A stretch of 64,000 nucleotides of DNA from Rhizobium sp. ACO-34A (GTDB lineage: Bacteria > Pseudomonadota > Alphaproteobacteria > Rhizobiales > Rhizobiaceae), in the NCBI GenBank assembly GCA_002600635.1, contig CP021371.1:561001-625000 (forward strand), read 5' to 3'. Both the position numbers and the translations under genes were made by a program. Positions 43,764 through 52,512 of this stretch are shown here, in pieces (positions within the stretch are counted from its first letter, which is position 1; every line of letters begins with the position of its first letter). A model generated the notes under the pieces. That model saw only the letters and a list, made by a program, of their open reading frames with translations, searched no databases and had not been told where the DNA came from.

Positions 43764-45356
43764 ATGGAGAGACTGGCGGGCAGGATCATGCTGCTCTGGG
43801 GTGCCAGACGAGCGCTGCTGGCGATTTTCGCCGGCGCAATCGGAGCTTTGGCATTGCCACCGGTGGGTTTCTTCGCGGCGCTCTTCGTCTCGTTCACGCT
43901 GCTCGTCTGGCTGATGGATGGAGCCACCGGCAATCCTGACAAGAGCCACTCCTGGGGCCTGCGCTCTGCCTTCCTGACGGGTTGGCTTTTCGGCTTCGGC
44001 TATTTCGTCGCCGGGCTATGGTGGCTTGGCAGCGCCCTGCTTGTGGAGGCGGATGAATTTGCCTGGGCGCTTCCGCTGGCGATCCTCGGATTGCCGGCGG
44101 TGCTTGCCATCTTCTACGGTCTTGCGACGGTCGTCGCCCGCCTTCTATGGTCAGATGGCTGGGGTCGCCTCGCAGCGCTCGCCGCCGGCTTCGGGTTGGC
44201 GGAATGGCTGCGCGGCTTCGTTGCGACCGGGTTTCCGTGGAATGCCATCGGCTATGGCGCGATGCCCATCCCGGTGATGATGCAGTCGGCCCATGTCATC
44301 GGCGTGCTTGGCGTCACGACGCTGGCCGTCTTCGTTTTTTCGGCTCCCGCGCTGATCGGCACGCGCAAGGGCATCGTGCCGGGCCTGACGATTGCCGGCC
44401 TGCTGTTTGCCGCTCACCTGGGATATGGTGCCTGGCGCCTGCTTTTGCCGCCCGATACCGGTTCGGCAACCAGCCTGAACATCCGGATGGTGCAGCCTGC
44501 CATCGACCAGGCGAAGAAGATCGAGAACGTCGAGCGCATCGAGATCTTCAACGAGCATCTTGCGCTATCCGCCAAGCCCCCTGCGCCCGGAAAGCCAAGG
44601 CCCGATATCATCGTCTGGCCGGAGACCTCGATACCCTTCATCCTGACCGAAAATCCCGATGCACTGGCCCGTATCGGCGACATGCTGCAGGATGGTCAGG
44701 TTCTGATCACGGGGGCGGTCCGTTCGGAGGATCGCGGAGCAGGGCACGCCCCTCGTTATTACAACTCGGTCTACATGATCGACGACAAGGGGCAGATCCT
44801 TGCCGCTTCCGACAAGGTGCATCTGACGCCTTTCGGCGAATACGTACCCTATGAGGATATCCTGCGGCGTGTCGGCTTCGACAATGTGATCAGTCTGCCG
44901 GGCGGCTTTTCCGCAGCCTCCAGCCGCTCTCCGCTGGCGCTTCCTTCCGGGGTGAGCCTCTATCCGTTGATCTGCTACGAGGTCATTTTCCCGAATGAAT
45001 GGATGGATGATCTGGGTAAGGCCGGGGTCCTGCTGAACATTACCAATGACGCTTGGTTCGGTTCGACGCCCGGGCCGTATCAGCACTTCCTGCAGGCCCG
45101 GATCAGGGCCGTGGAGACCGGTCTCCCCTTGGTTCGGGACGCAAATAATGGCATATCTGCAGTTGTTGACCCCTATGGGCGCATCCTTTCCGGGCTGACG
45201 TTGAATTCCCGAGGTGTCATCGATTCAACCATAAGTGTGGAATCGGCGGCTGACGGCAGCAGAAATTTGATAAAAAGCAACTTTTGGTATGTGTTTCTTG
45301 GCATTGCATTGGTAGCAATGATTTCACGCGCAGGTTTTGTTTTCGGAAAGAATTGA
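43764..45356 (+). CDS. lnt: Apolipoprotein N-acyltransferase
   Basis: Lnt adds the third fatty acid to the N-terminal Cys of lipoproteins. The 530-residue protein has about six N-terminal membrane segments, a periplasmic nitrilase domain and a final membrane helix (FLGIALVAMISRAGFVFG). The catalytic triad is visible: Glu in IVWPETSIPF, Lys in SDKVHLTPFGEYVP and Cys in YPLICYEVIFPN. AAGGAG precedes the ATG at 43764. It follows corC, the standard order. Confidence 0.96.
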   Translation: MERLAGRIMLLWGARRALLAIFAGAIGALALPPVGFFAALFVSFTLLVWLMDGATGNPDKSHSWGLRSAFLTGWLFGFGYFVAGLWWLGSALLVEADEFAWALPLAILGLPAVLAIFYGLATVVARLLWSDGWGRLAALAAGFGLAEWLRGFVATGFPWNAIGYGAMPIPVMMQSAHVIGVLGVTTLAVFVFSAPALIGTRKGIVPGLTIAGLLFAAHLGYGAWRLLLPPDTGSATSLNIRMVQPAIDQAKKIENVERIEIFNEHLALSAKPPAPGKPRPDIIVWPETSIPFILTENPDALARIGDMLQDGQVLITGAVRSEDRGAGHAPRYYNSVYMIDDKGQILAASDKVHLTPFGEYVPYEDILRRVGFDNVISLPGGFSAASSRSPLALPSGVSLYPLICYEVIFPNEWMDDLGKAGVLLNITNDAWFGSTPGPYQHFLQARIRAVETGLPLVRDANNGISAVVDPYGRILSGLTLNSRGVIDSTISVESAADGSRNLIKSNFWYVFLGIALVAMISRAGFVFGKN

Positions 45357-45438
45357 CCGAAAACCCCTAAAATTGCATAGTGCAAATGATCGTAAGTCTC
45401 TACGTAAGCTCACTGTTCCGTGATTGCGAATACAACGT

Positions 45439-45480
45439 GTCGTTATGGCCGTTGGAGTGATAAGGGTTATGGTCGTTATG
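45439..45480 (+). promoter_or_regulatory. Direct repeats and dyad upstream of praR
   Basis: GTCGTTATG occurs at 45439-45447 and again at 45472-45480, a 33-base period (about three helical turns). The first copy overlaps the dyad AACG/CGTT (45434-45444). Position and helical phasing suggest binding sites for a regulator, possibly PraR itself, which is autoregulated in Rhizobium leguminosarum. Confidence 0.4.
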
Positions 45481-45502
45481 CCAACATCATCAGGGTCAAG
45501 AT

Positions 45503-45922
45503 ATGATCGAGAATAAGAAGAAGCCGAACCCGATCGACATCCATGTGGGTAGTCGGATTCGCCTTCGCCGTACAATGCTGGGCATGAGCCAGGAGAAGCT
45601 GGGCGAAAGCCTCGGCATCACGTTCCAGCAGATTCAGAAATACGAGAAGGGCACCAACCGTGTCGGCGCGAGCCGTCTGCAGAATATTTCCAGTATTCTC
45701 AACGTCCCGGTTTCCTTCTTCTTCGAAGACGCCCCCGGCGAGCAGTCTGCCGGTCCGACGGGCATGGCGGAAGCATCGAGCTCCAACTACGTGGTTGACT
45801 TCCTCTCCTCCTCGGAAGGCCTCCAGCTCAACCGAGCCTTCGTCAAGATTTCCGACCCCAAGGTTCGTCGCAAGATCGTGGATCTGGTGAAGGCGCTTGC
45901 CGCAGAAGCAGATGCCGACTGA
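45503..45922 (+). CDS. praR: Helix-turn-helix regulator, PraR-like (XRE family)
   Basis: A 139-residue Cro/C1-type regulator. The helix-turn-helix covers residues 14-70 (GSRIRLRRTMLGMSQEKLGE, then FQQIQKYEKGTNRVGASRL). The C-terminal half is a conserved helical tail (VVDFLSSSEGLQLNRAFVKI, then RKIVDLVKALA). Family, length and place between lnt and metK match PraR, which in Rhizobium leguminosarum represses quorum-sensing and attachment genes and its own promoter. The symbol rests on family and context. A terminator separates it from metK. Confidence 0.85.
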   Translation: MIENKKKPNPIDIHVGSRIRLRRTMLGMSQEKLGESLGITFQQIQKYEKGTNRVGASRLQNISSILNVPVSFFFEDAPGEQSAGPTGMAEASSSNYVVDFLSSSEGLQLNRAFVKISDPKVRRKIVDLVKALAAEADAD

Positions 45923-45947
45923 GCTTGACTTCAGTCGTCTTGAAGAG

Positions 45948-45972
45948 AGCGGCCTTGAGGCCGCTTTTTTTC
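45948..45972 (+). terminator. Rho-independent terminator of praR
   Basis: AGCGGCC (45948-45954) pairs with GGCCGCT (45959-45965) around TTGA, followed by a run of T. It lies 26 bases after the praR stop. Confidence 0.92.
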
Positions 45973-45994
45973 TGTCCGCGCTATCGGATTGCTC

Positions 45995-46014
45995 ACATAA
46001 AGATATATTTATGT
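45995..46014 (+). promoter_or_regulatory. Dyad in the metK control region
   Basis: ACATAAA (45995-46001) and TTTATGT (46008-46014) form a perfect inverted repeat with a six-base spacer, 72 bases before metK and just after the praR terminator. AT-rich dyads of this kind often overlap promoters. No known SAM riboswitch is evident in the leader. Confidence 0.4.
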
Positions 46015-46085
46015 CGTTGTGCGCTTGTTTTTCGGCAACGAACTGACTAACAAGAGCATGGCTTGTTCTTTGAGGGGAATCCCGA

Positions 46086-47348
46086 ATGCGCGCTAATTAT
46101 CTCTTCACCAGTGAATCCGTTTCCGAAGGTCATCCGGACAAGGTCTGCGACCGTATCTCCGATGAAATCGTGGACCTCGTTTATCGCGAAGCCGCCAAGA
46201 CCGGCGTCGATCCCTGGACCGTCCGTATCGCATGCGAGACCCTGGCAACCACCAATCGCGTGGTGATCGCCGGCGAAGTCCGCCTGCCGGTCAGCCTTCT
46301 GAAGAAGGACAAGGACGGTTCCGTGGCCAAGGACGCCTATGGCGATCCGGCGGTGAACCCGGCGAAGTTCAAGGCCGCTGCGCGCAAGGCCATCAAGGAT
46401 ATCGGTTACGAACAGGACCGGTTCCACTGGAAGAAGGTGAAGATCGACGTTCTGCTGCATGCGCAGTCGGCCGATATCGCCCAGGGCGTCGACAAGGCTG
46501 CCGACCACGGCAACAGCGAAGGCGCTGGCGACCAGGGCATCATGTTCGGTTACGCCTGCCGCGAAACCCCGGACCTCATGCCGGCTCCGATCTATTATTC
46601 GCACAAGATCCTTCAGCTTCTCGCCGCCGCCCGCAAGAAGGGTGAGGGTGACGCCGGCAAGCTCGGCCCTGACGCCAAGAGCCAGGTGACCGTGCGCTAT
46701 GTCGACGGCAAGCCGTCGGAAGTCGACTCGATCGTTCTCTCCACCCAGCATCTCGACGAAAGCTGGGATTCGGCCAAGGTTCGTTCGGTTGTCGAGCCCT
46801 ACATCCGCGAAGCTCTCGGCGACCTCAAGATCGCCGACGATTGCAAATGGTACGTCAATCCGACCGGCAAGTTCGTCATCGGCGGCCCGGATGGTGACGC
46901 TGGCCTCACCGGTCGCAAGATCATCGTCGACACCTATGGTGGCGCGGCTCCCCACGGCGGCGGTGCATTCTCGGGCAAGGACACCACCAAGGTCGACCGT
47001 TCCGCTGCTTACGCTGCGCGTTACCTTGCGAAGAACGTCGTGGCTGCCGGCCTTGCCGATCGTTGCACCATCCAGATTTCCTATGCCATCGGCGTTGCCC
47101 AGCCGCTGTCGATCTATGTCGACCTGCATGGCACCGGCAAGGTAACGGAAGACGCGGTCGAAGCCGCCATCCGCAAGACCATGGACCTGTCGCCGAGCGG
47201 CATCCGCCGTCATCTCGACCTGAACCGCCCGATCTATGCCAAGACATCGGCCTATGGTCACTTCGGCCGCAAGGCGGGTCGCGATGGTTCCTTCTCCTGG
47301 GAGCGCCTCGACCTCGTCAAGCCGCTCAAGGACGCCATCAAGGGTTGA
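46086..47348 (+). CDS. metK: S-adenosylmethionine synthetase
   Basis: MetK makes S-adenosylmethionine from methionine and ATP, the methyl donor for the several methyltransferases in this window. The 420-residue protein has [17 protein letters not shown] at the N-terminus, the [17 protein letters not shown] motif near residue 140 and the P-loop-like [19 protein letters not shown] near 295. GAGGGG precedes the ATG. Small rhizobial insertions make it slightly longer than the E. coli enzyme. trmB begins seven bases after its stop. Confidence 0.97.
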   Translation: MRANYLFTSESVSEGHPDKVCDRISDEIVDLVYREAAKTGVDPWTVRIACETLATTNRVVIAGEVRLPVSLLKKDKDGSVAKDAYGDPAVNPAKFKAAARKAIKDIGYEQDRFHWKKVKIDVLLHAQSADIAQGVDKAADHGNSEGAGDQGIMFGYACRETPDLMPAPIYYSHKILQLLAAARKKGEGDAGKLGPDAKSQVTVRYVDGKPSEVDSIVLSTQHLDESWDSAKVRSVVEPYIREALGDLKIADDCKWYVNPTGKFVIGGPDGDAGLTGRKIIVDTYGGAAPHGGGAFSGKDTTKVDRSAAYAARYLAKNVVAAGLADRCTIQISYAIGVAQPLSIYVDLHGTGKVTEDAVEAAIRKTMDLSPSGIRRHLDLNRPIYAKTSAYGHFGRKAGRDGSFSWERLDLVKPLKDAIKG

Positions 47349-47355
47349 TCCTGGA

Positions 47356-48057
47356 ATGACGCCGACCGAACGACGCAGCCGCGCGACCGAAGCCTTTTTC
47401 GGTCGCCGCAAGGGAAAACCTCTCCGCGAGCTTCAGGTCGAGCGCATGACGCACCTGCTGCCGGAACTCCGTGTCGAGCCACAGGGCCCGGCGCTGGAGA
47501 ATCTGGCTGATCTCTTTCCGACGCAGGTCGAGCGGCTGCGTCTGGAAATCGGTTTCGGCGGCGGTGAGCACCTCGTGCATCGCGCCGGCGAAAACCCTCA
47601 GACCGGTTTTATCGGTGTCGAACCTTTCGTGAATTCCATGGCCAAGCTTCTGGCCGAGGTCGAGGCGAAGGAACTCCGCAATATCCGCGTCTATGACGAT
47701 GATGCGACGCAATTGCTGGACTGGCTGCCGGCAGCATCGTTAGATCAGATCGATCTGCTTTATCCCGATCCCTGGCCGAAGAAGAAGCACTGGAAGCGCC
47801 GGTTCGTTTCCCAGGTGAACCTTGACCGGTTTCATCGCGTGCTGAAGCCAGGCGGGCTGTTCTGCTTCGCCTCGGATATCGATACCTATGTCAACTGGAC
47901 GTTGATCCATTGCCGGGATCACGGCGGTTTTGCCTGGACGGCGCGCAATCGCGCCGACTGGATCACGCCTTTTGCCGGATGGCCCGGCACGCGTTACGAG
48001 GCGAAAGCCAAGCGTGAAGGCCGGTCCTCGGCCTATCTCACTTTCCGCAAAATCTGA
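47356..48057 (+). CDS. trmB: tRNA (guanine-N7-)-methyltransferase
   Basis: TrmB makes m7G46 in the variable loop of tRNA using SAM from the upstream metK. The 233-residue product has motif I ([13 protein letters not shown] near residue 60) and the family signature [20 protein letters not shown] near 135-155. The ATG at 47356 is close to the metK stop; the longer frame lies inside metK. The gene converges on the DUF1150 gene with three bases between stop codons. Confidence 0.95.
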   Translation: MTPTERRSRATEAFFGRRKGKPLRELQVERMTHLLPELRVEPQGPALENLADLFPTQVERLRLEIGFGGGEHLVHRAGENPQTGFIGVEPFVNSMAKLLAEVEAKELRNIRVYDDDATQLLDWLPAASLDQIDLLYPDPWPKKKHWKRRFVSQVNLDRFHRVLKPGGLFCFASDIDTYVNWTLIHCRDHGGFAWTARNRADWITPFAGWPGTRYEAKAKREGRSSAYLTFRKI

Positions 48058-48060
48058 CGA

Positions 48061-48318
48061 TCAGTGCAGGCTGACCGTTTTCAGGTCGTCCTCGGCCGCC
48101 TTGTAGAAGGTGCTTGACCGATTGTCGGTCAGCAGAATCGGCGTGCCATCGGCACCGAACAGGGCCCAAAGGTCGAGGCTGGGGTCGATATCAGGAGCTT
48201 CGGGAAAGCAGCGCGTCACTTCTTCGGAGCGCATTTTTCTGATGTAACCGACCTCACCGGAGCCCAGATGGGCAAGTTCGTTCTGGGTCAGTCGTGCGTT
48301 TGCTTCTCTCAATAACAT
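48061..48318 (-). CDS. DUF1150-family protein
   Basis: An 85-residue small protein matching the DUF1150 pattern of Alphaproteobacteria (NELAHLGSGEVGYIRKMRSE, then WALFGADGTPILLTDNR). The molecular function is unknown. It follows an Hsp20 gene by 50 bases in the same direction, and the two families are often neighbours, so it is probably part of the heat-shock operon and perhaps acts with the chaperone. GGAGG lies 7 bases before the ATG. Confidence 0.85.
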   Translation of the reverse strand: MLLREANARLTQNELAHLGSGEVGYIRKMRSEEVTRCFPEAPDIDPSLDLWALFGADGTPILLTDNRSSTFYKAAEDDLKTVSLH

Positions 48319-48368
48319 TCCCGTTCCTCCACCGAATGAGGGAGCTACGGCACTTCGGCCGTTAGGCT

Positions 48369-48797
48369 CTATACTGAAGCGGAAATGTTAATTTTCCTTT
48401 CCTCCTGTGCCCGTTCGGGACGGATGAGGTAGATCGAAAGCAGCCCGTTACGCAGATGCGCGCGCTCCACATCCATGCCTTCATCGAGCAGAAAAAGGCG
48501 CTGAAACTGCCGTGCGGCGATCCCCCGGAAGAGAAAGATCGTCTCCTCCCGATCGGCGTGCCGTCCGCGAATGAGAAGCTCCCGTCCCTGCTGGATGATC
48601 TCCAGCTCTTCCTCGGAAAAGCCTGCAACAGCGAGCGTGATGCGCAGCCGTTCGGTCGTATCGGCGGATGGGTCGAGCAAGCGTTCGATGTTGAACGGAG
48701 GATAGCCTTCGCCGGCGCGCCCATTTCTGGGGCCGGTTCGATGCACCGTTTCGAAGCCTACGGGCAGGGCCTGGTCGGGTGGTCTCGTGCGGCTCAT
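48369..48797 (-). CDS. Small heat-shock protein, Hsp20/alpha-crystallin family
   Basis: A 142-residue holdase chaperone with the alpha-crystallin domain at residues 32-130 (YPPFNIERLL; LRITLAVAGFSEEELEIIQQ; LLIRGRH). The C-terminal segment reads RKINI, the I-x-I-like tail motif. It binds unfolding proteins for later refolding by DnaK and GrpE. GAAGGAT precedes the ATG. A good RpoH-type promoter lies upstream at 48855-48884, and a DUF1150 gene follows. Confidence 0.92.
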   Translation of the reverse strand: MSRTRPPDQALPVGFETVHRTGPRNGRAGEGYPPFNIERLLDPSADTTERLRITLAVAGFSEEELEIIQQGRELLIRGRHADREETIFLFRGIAARQFQRLFLLDEGMDVERAHLRNGLLSIYLIRPERAQEERKINISASV

Positions 48798-48854
48798 CGT
48801 GATCCTTCAACGGCGGCATCGGGGTAGTCTTCCGCCAATACGGTTTCGCTGGTT

Positions 48855-48884
48855 TATATGGGATCGCCTTCCCCTGCGTGCAAG
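48855..48884 (-). promoter_or_regulatory. RpoH (sigma-32) promoter of the hsp20 gene
   Basis: Read leftward, CTTGCAC (48884-48878) and CCCATATA (48862-48855) are 15 bases apart, close to the heat-shock consensus CTTGAAA/CCCCATNT. It lies 58 bases before the hsp20 start, exactly where a stress promoter is expected. Confidence 0.7.
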
Positions 48885-48951
48885 CCGGCTTACCCTTGAC
48901 AAAGGCCAATGCCGGGCGCATCTGGCCGACCTTGGAAATCAGGACGAAGAC

Positions 48952-49896
48952 ATGACCGAACGCAGAAAGATCATCATAGACACGGACCCCGGCCAGGACG
49001 ACGCTGCCGCGCTGTTTCTTGCCTTCGCAAGCGGCGAGGAACTGGAGGTTCTCGGCATCACCACCGTCGCGGGCAATGTTCCGCTGCGGCTGACGAGCCG
49101 CAATGCGCGCATCATCTGCGAGCTTTGCGGACGCACGGACGTCCCGGTCTATGAAGGCGCTGACCGCCCGATCGAGCGCAAGCTGGTGACCGCCGAGCAC
49201 GTACACGGCAAGACCGGCCTTGATGGCGCCGAACTCGCCGAGCCGACCATGACGGTTCAGCCGCAGCATGCCGTGGACTTCATCGTCGAGACGCTGCGCC
49301 GCGAACCCGCTGGAAGCGTTACCCTATGCACCCTCGGCCCTCTGACGAACGTCGCTCTCGCCTTGAAGAAGGCTCCCGACATCGCGCCACGCGTTCGCGA
49401 ACTGGTGATGATGGGTGGCGGCTTCTTCGAAGGTGGCAACATCACCCCCGCTGCCGAGTTCAACATCTATGTGGACCCCCAGGCGGTCGAACTTGTGTTC
49501 GGCGCCGGGATCCCGATAGTCATGATGCCGCTGGACGTGACCCACCAGCTCCTGACGACCAAGGCGCGCGTAGCAAGAATCGCTGCGATCGCCAGCCGCC
49601 CCGCGCAGGTCATGGTGGAATGGCTGCAGTTCTTCGAGCGCTTCGATGAAGAGAAATACGGCTCCGATGGCGGCCCGCTGCATGACCCGACGGTCATCGC
49701 CTACCTGCTCAAGCCGGAACTCTTCTCCGGGCGCCGCTGCAATGTCGAGATCGAGACCCAGTCTGAACTGACCATGGGGATGACCGTGGTCGACTGGTGG
49801 AGGGTTTCCGGTCGAGAGCCAAACGTTCAGGTCATGCGCAACGTCGATGCCGACGGTTTTTTCGACCTGCTGATCGAACGGTTCGCCCGCCTCTGA
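48952..49896 (+). CDS. Inosine-uridine-preferring nucleoside hydrolase family
   Basis: The enzyme splits the N-glycosidic bond of ribonucleosides, giving base and ribose. The 314-residue protein has the calcium-binding hallmark IIIDTDPGQDDAAALFLA at residues 7-24 (DTDPGxDDA), the second site LCTLGPLTNVALAL near residue 125, MMGG near 150 and the catalytic-loop Asp in HDPTVIAY near 243. AGGA lies upstream of the ATG at 48952. It ends in a strong terminator shared with the convergent chemoreceptor gene. Ribokinase lies just beyond that gene. Confidence 0.92.
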   Translation: MTERRKIIIDTDPGQDDAAALFLAFASGEELEVLGITTVAGNVPLRLTSRNARIICELCGRTDVPVYEGADRPIERKLVTAEHVHGKTGLDGAELAEPTMTVQPQHAVDFIVETLRREPAGSVTLCTLGPLTNVALALKKAPDIAPRVRELVMMGGGFFEGGNITPAAEFNIYVDPQAVELVFGAGIPIVMMPLDVTHQLLTTKARVARIAAIASRPAQVMVEWLQFFERFDEEKYGSDGGPLHDPTVIAYLLKPELFSGRRCNVEIETQSELTMGMTVVDWWRVSGREPNVQVMRNVDADGFFDLLIERFARL

Positions 49897-49920
49897 TCCA
49901 CACCGTTACCAACAATGGAA

Positions 49921-49950
49921 AAGGGCCGCCGAATTGCTTCGGCGGCCCTT
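49921..49950. terminator. Bidirectional terminator between nucleoside hydrolase and chemoreceptor
   Basis: A perfect 13-base inverted repeat (49921-49933 with 49938-49950, arms start AAGGGCCGCC) surrounds the four-base loop TTGC. It lies between two convergent stop codons. Confidence 0.92.
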
Positions 49951-49971
49951 GTCGTTCTTGGGTTATTTCCC

Positions 49972-52317
49972 TCAGAATTCCTGCCAGTCGTCGGCAGCTG
50001 CAGCGACTGCCGCATTGCCGGAAGCTGCGCGCCGCGGCGTGGCCTTGTAGGCCGGAGCCGGGGAAGCGGCCGGACGCTGCACCGGTGCGCGCATCGTCTG
50101 GACCGCGGCCTGCAGGGCCGCGACAGGGTTCTGCACACCCGAGACCGAGAAGCGGGAGACCAGCGTCTTCAGGTTTTCCGACTCGTTCTTCAGGGTCATG
50201 CTGGCAGCCGTGGTTTCCTCGACCATCGCGGCGTTCTGCTGGGTCACCTGGTCCATCTGGTTGACGGCCGAGTTGATCTCCTTGAGGCCCGAAGCCTGTT
50301 CGCTGGCCGAAGCCGAGATCTGGCGGATCAGGTCGTTGATCTGCATGACCTGTTCGGCGATCTTGTGCAGCGTCTGGCCGGCCTGACCGACGAGTTCCAC
50401 GCCGTCCTTGACCTGCGCGCCGGAGGTGTTGATCAGCGTCTTGATCTCCTTAGCGGCGTTGGCGGATCGCTGGGCGAGCTCGCGAACTTCCTGAGCGACG
50501 ACCGCAAAGCCCTTGCCGGCTTCGCCCGCACGCGCTGCCTCGACGCCGGCGTTGAGCGCCAGAAGGTTGGTCTGGAAGGCGATTTCGTCGATCACGCCGA
50601 TGATGCGCGAGATTTCCTGAGAGGACTGGGCTATGCCATGCATGGAGGCAACGGCCTTCTGCACCACTTCGCCGGATTTCTCTGCATCCTGGCAGGCAAG
50701 GTTGACCGTGGTCGCCGCCGTGTTGGCATTGTCGGCGCTGGCGTTGACCTGCTCGGTAAGCTCGTTGAGCGCCGCTGCGGTTTCTTCCAGACTTGCCGCC
50801 TGCTGTTCGGTGCGCTTCGAAAGATCGGCTGCGCTGTCGGCGATTTCGCCGGAGCCGGAGCCGATATTGACCACGCTGGCATTGACCGCATCGATCGTGC
50901 CTTCGAGGCTTGCCAGCGCCGCATTGAAGTCGCGCTTCAGGCCGGCATATTCGCCGGGGAAGTCGTCGGAGATGCGGTATCCGAGGTTGCCCTGCGAAAG
51001 CTGGGAAAGACCGGTGCCGAGAACGGCGACCACATGCTGCTGGACATTTGCTGTTTCGCTGCGCTCCTGTTCGGAACGACGGCGTTCATCATCGGCTGCA
51101 TTGCGATGACGTTCGGCCTCGGCGGCAACGGTGCGGCTGTCGGCGAGACGATGGCGGAAGCCTTCGAGCGCCTTGGCAACCAGCCCGAGTTCGTCGGCGC
51201 GGTCCTGGCCGTTCACGGCGGTGTTGTATTCGCCCTGGCTCAGGCGGTCGACGTCGGCGACCAGGCTATGGAGCGGCTTCTGGGCGAAGGTACGCACTGC
51301 GAAGAACAGGGCGGTCATGACGGCGCCGAGCACGAGGAGGCCGGCAAGGATCATGGTGAAGGTCTGGGCTTCCACGGCGGCGCCGGTCGCGCTGTGCGGA
51401 ATATCGATGATGACGGCCCAGTTGGTGTTCACGCCCGGAACGGCGAACGGATAGATGAGGCGGTCGAAACCTTCCTGTCCTTCAGCCTGAAGGTTGGAAA
51501 GAAGCTCCGACTTGTTGGAGGAAAGGGCGGCCTTGAGAGCGTCGGCACCGGTACCTTCATAAGGCTTCATCATCAGGTCGTCCGAAGGCGCAACCAGCCA
51601 CTGACCCGCCTGGGCGACCAGCAGGACGCGGCCCGTTTCGAAGGGACGAAGTGCCTTGAGCTTTTCGGAAAGCGACGACAGCGAAATGTCGACGCCGGTG
51701 ACGCCGATCAGCTTGTCGCCGGAGAATACCGGATAGCCGATGGAAGTCATCGCGACCGGGATGTCGGTGTCCTGCGTCATGTAGGGAGCGGTGATCGCGC
51801 CCTTGCCGCTTGCCTTGGCCAGCGCATACCATTCCGCGCTGTAATCGTTCTTGAAGGTCGAGAACTGGATCTTGCCGTTACGGTCCTTCGACCAGTAGGG
51901 GGTAAAGACGCCGTTGTCGTTCGCACCGAGTTCCGTATTGCCGACAATCTCTTCCTGCTGGCCGTCGAAGGCCTTGATTTCCTCGCAGAACCAGCTGCCG
52001 AAGGCGAAGGGATTCTGGTCGACATTGGCCTTCAGGAGGTTGATTGCGCCCTTGCGGTCGAAGCTATGTTCGGAGTGGCCGCGGCTGATGACGCCGGACA
52101 TGGTCCGGGCAGCGCTTGCCAGCTCGGCGATGTCGCTTGCGACGCCGTTGGCGATTGCCTTCGCTTCCGAATTTGCCTGATCCATGGTCAGGCCGGAGAC
52201 GCGGCTTCGGGTTTCCGAAATCAGGATGAAGTTGGAGAGAAAGAGGACGACGGCGATCGCAGCGCCGGTGACGATCAGCAGTTTCGCGGCAATGGAGCGC
52301 GAGATGAAATGGAACAT
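49972..52317 (-). CDS. Methyl-accepting chemotaxis protein with dCache sensor
   Basis: A 781-residue transmembrane chemoreceptor. Membrane helix 1 is near residues 10-30 ([20 protein letters not shown]). A double-Cache periplasmic sensor spans about 35-310 ([31 protein letters not shown]), then helix 2 ([17 protein letters not shown]), HAMP, and the signalling hairpin with tip [20 protein letters not shown]. The C-terminus DWQEF fits the x-W-x-x-F docking site for CheR/CheB. The Arg of the common amino-acid-binding motif (R-x-W-Y) is replaced (A-E-W-Y), so the ligand may differ. GAGG precedes the ATG at 52317; longer starts exist. Confidence 0.93.
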   Translation of the reverse strand: MFHFISRSIAAKLLIVTGAAIAVVLFLSNFILISETRSRVSGLTMDQANSEAKAIANGVASDIAELASAARTMSGVISRGHSEHSFDRKGAINLLKANVDQNPFAFGSWFCEEIKAFDGQQEEIVGNTELGANDNGVFTPYWSKDRNGKIQFSTFKNDYSAEWYALAKASGKGAITAPYMTQDTDIPVAMTSIGYPVFSGDKLIGVTGVDISLSSLSEKLKALRPFETGRVLLVAQAGQWLVAPSDDLMMKPYEGTGADALKAALSSNKSELLSNLQAEGQEGFDRLIYPFAVPGVNTNWAVIIDIPHSATGAAVEAQTFTMILAGLLVLGAVMTALFFAVRTFAQKPLHSLVADVDRLSQGEYNTAVNGQDRADELGLVAKALEGFRHRLADSRTVAAEAERHRNAADDERRRSEQERSETANVQQHVVAVLGTGLSQLSQGNLGYRISDDFPGEYAGLKRDFNAALASLEGTIDAVNASVVNIGSGSGEIADSAADLSKRTEQQAASLEETAAALNELTEQVNASADNANTAATTVNLACQDAEKSGEVVQKAVASMHGIAQSSQEISRIIGVIDEIAFQTNLLALNAGVEAARAGEAGKGFAVVAQEVRELAQRSANAAKEIKTLINTSGAQVKDGVELVGQAGQTLHKIAEQVMQINDLIRQISASASEQASGLKEINSAVNQMDQVTQQNAAMVEETTAASMTLKNESENLKTLVSRFSVSGVQNPVAALQAAVQTMRAPVQRPAASPAPAYKATPRRAASGNAAVAAAADDWQEF

Positions 52318-52444
52318 GGGGACCTCGAAAGAGACCGGGGGTTCTCGGAACAGCGGGGAGATTTCGGCGCCATCATGGTGCACGCGTGCGTCCGATATCA
52401 TCTCGGAACACACTCAATGGCTAAGAAGCTATGCGGCAATGTTT

Positions 52445-52469
52445 AACGGTCGTTGAAGAACCGACCGTT
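52445..52469. terminator. Hairpin between rbsK and the chemoreceptor gene
   Basis: AACGGTCG (52445-52452) pairs with CGACCGTT (52462-52469). The T run lies on the plus strand, though both neighbours read leftward. It may still end or process the rbsK transcript, giving the chemoreceptor its own control. Confidence 0.45.
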
Positions 52470-52512
52470 TTTCTTGTTACCCGTGCGGTCTGCCCCTGCC
52501 CGGCTTCAAGGT

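Noticed and set aside
45923..46085. SAM riboswitch in front of metK
   Set aside because: The leader has a terminator belonging to praR and one AT-rich dyad, but no recognisable SAM-I or SAM-II core.
49915..52446. 843-codon open frame opposite the dCache chemoreceptor
   Set aside because: Antisense shadow; the minus strand encodes a full chemoreceptor with its docking pentapeptide.
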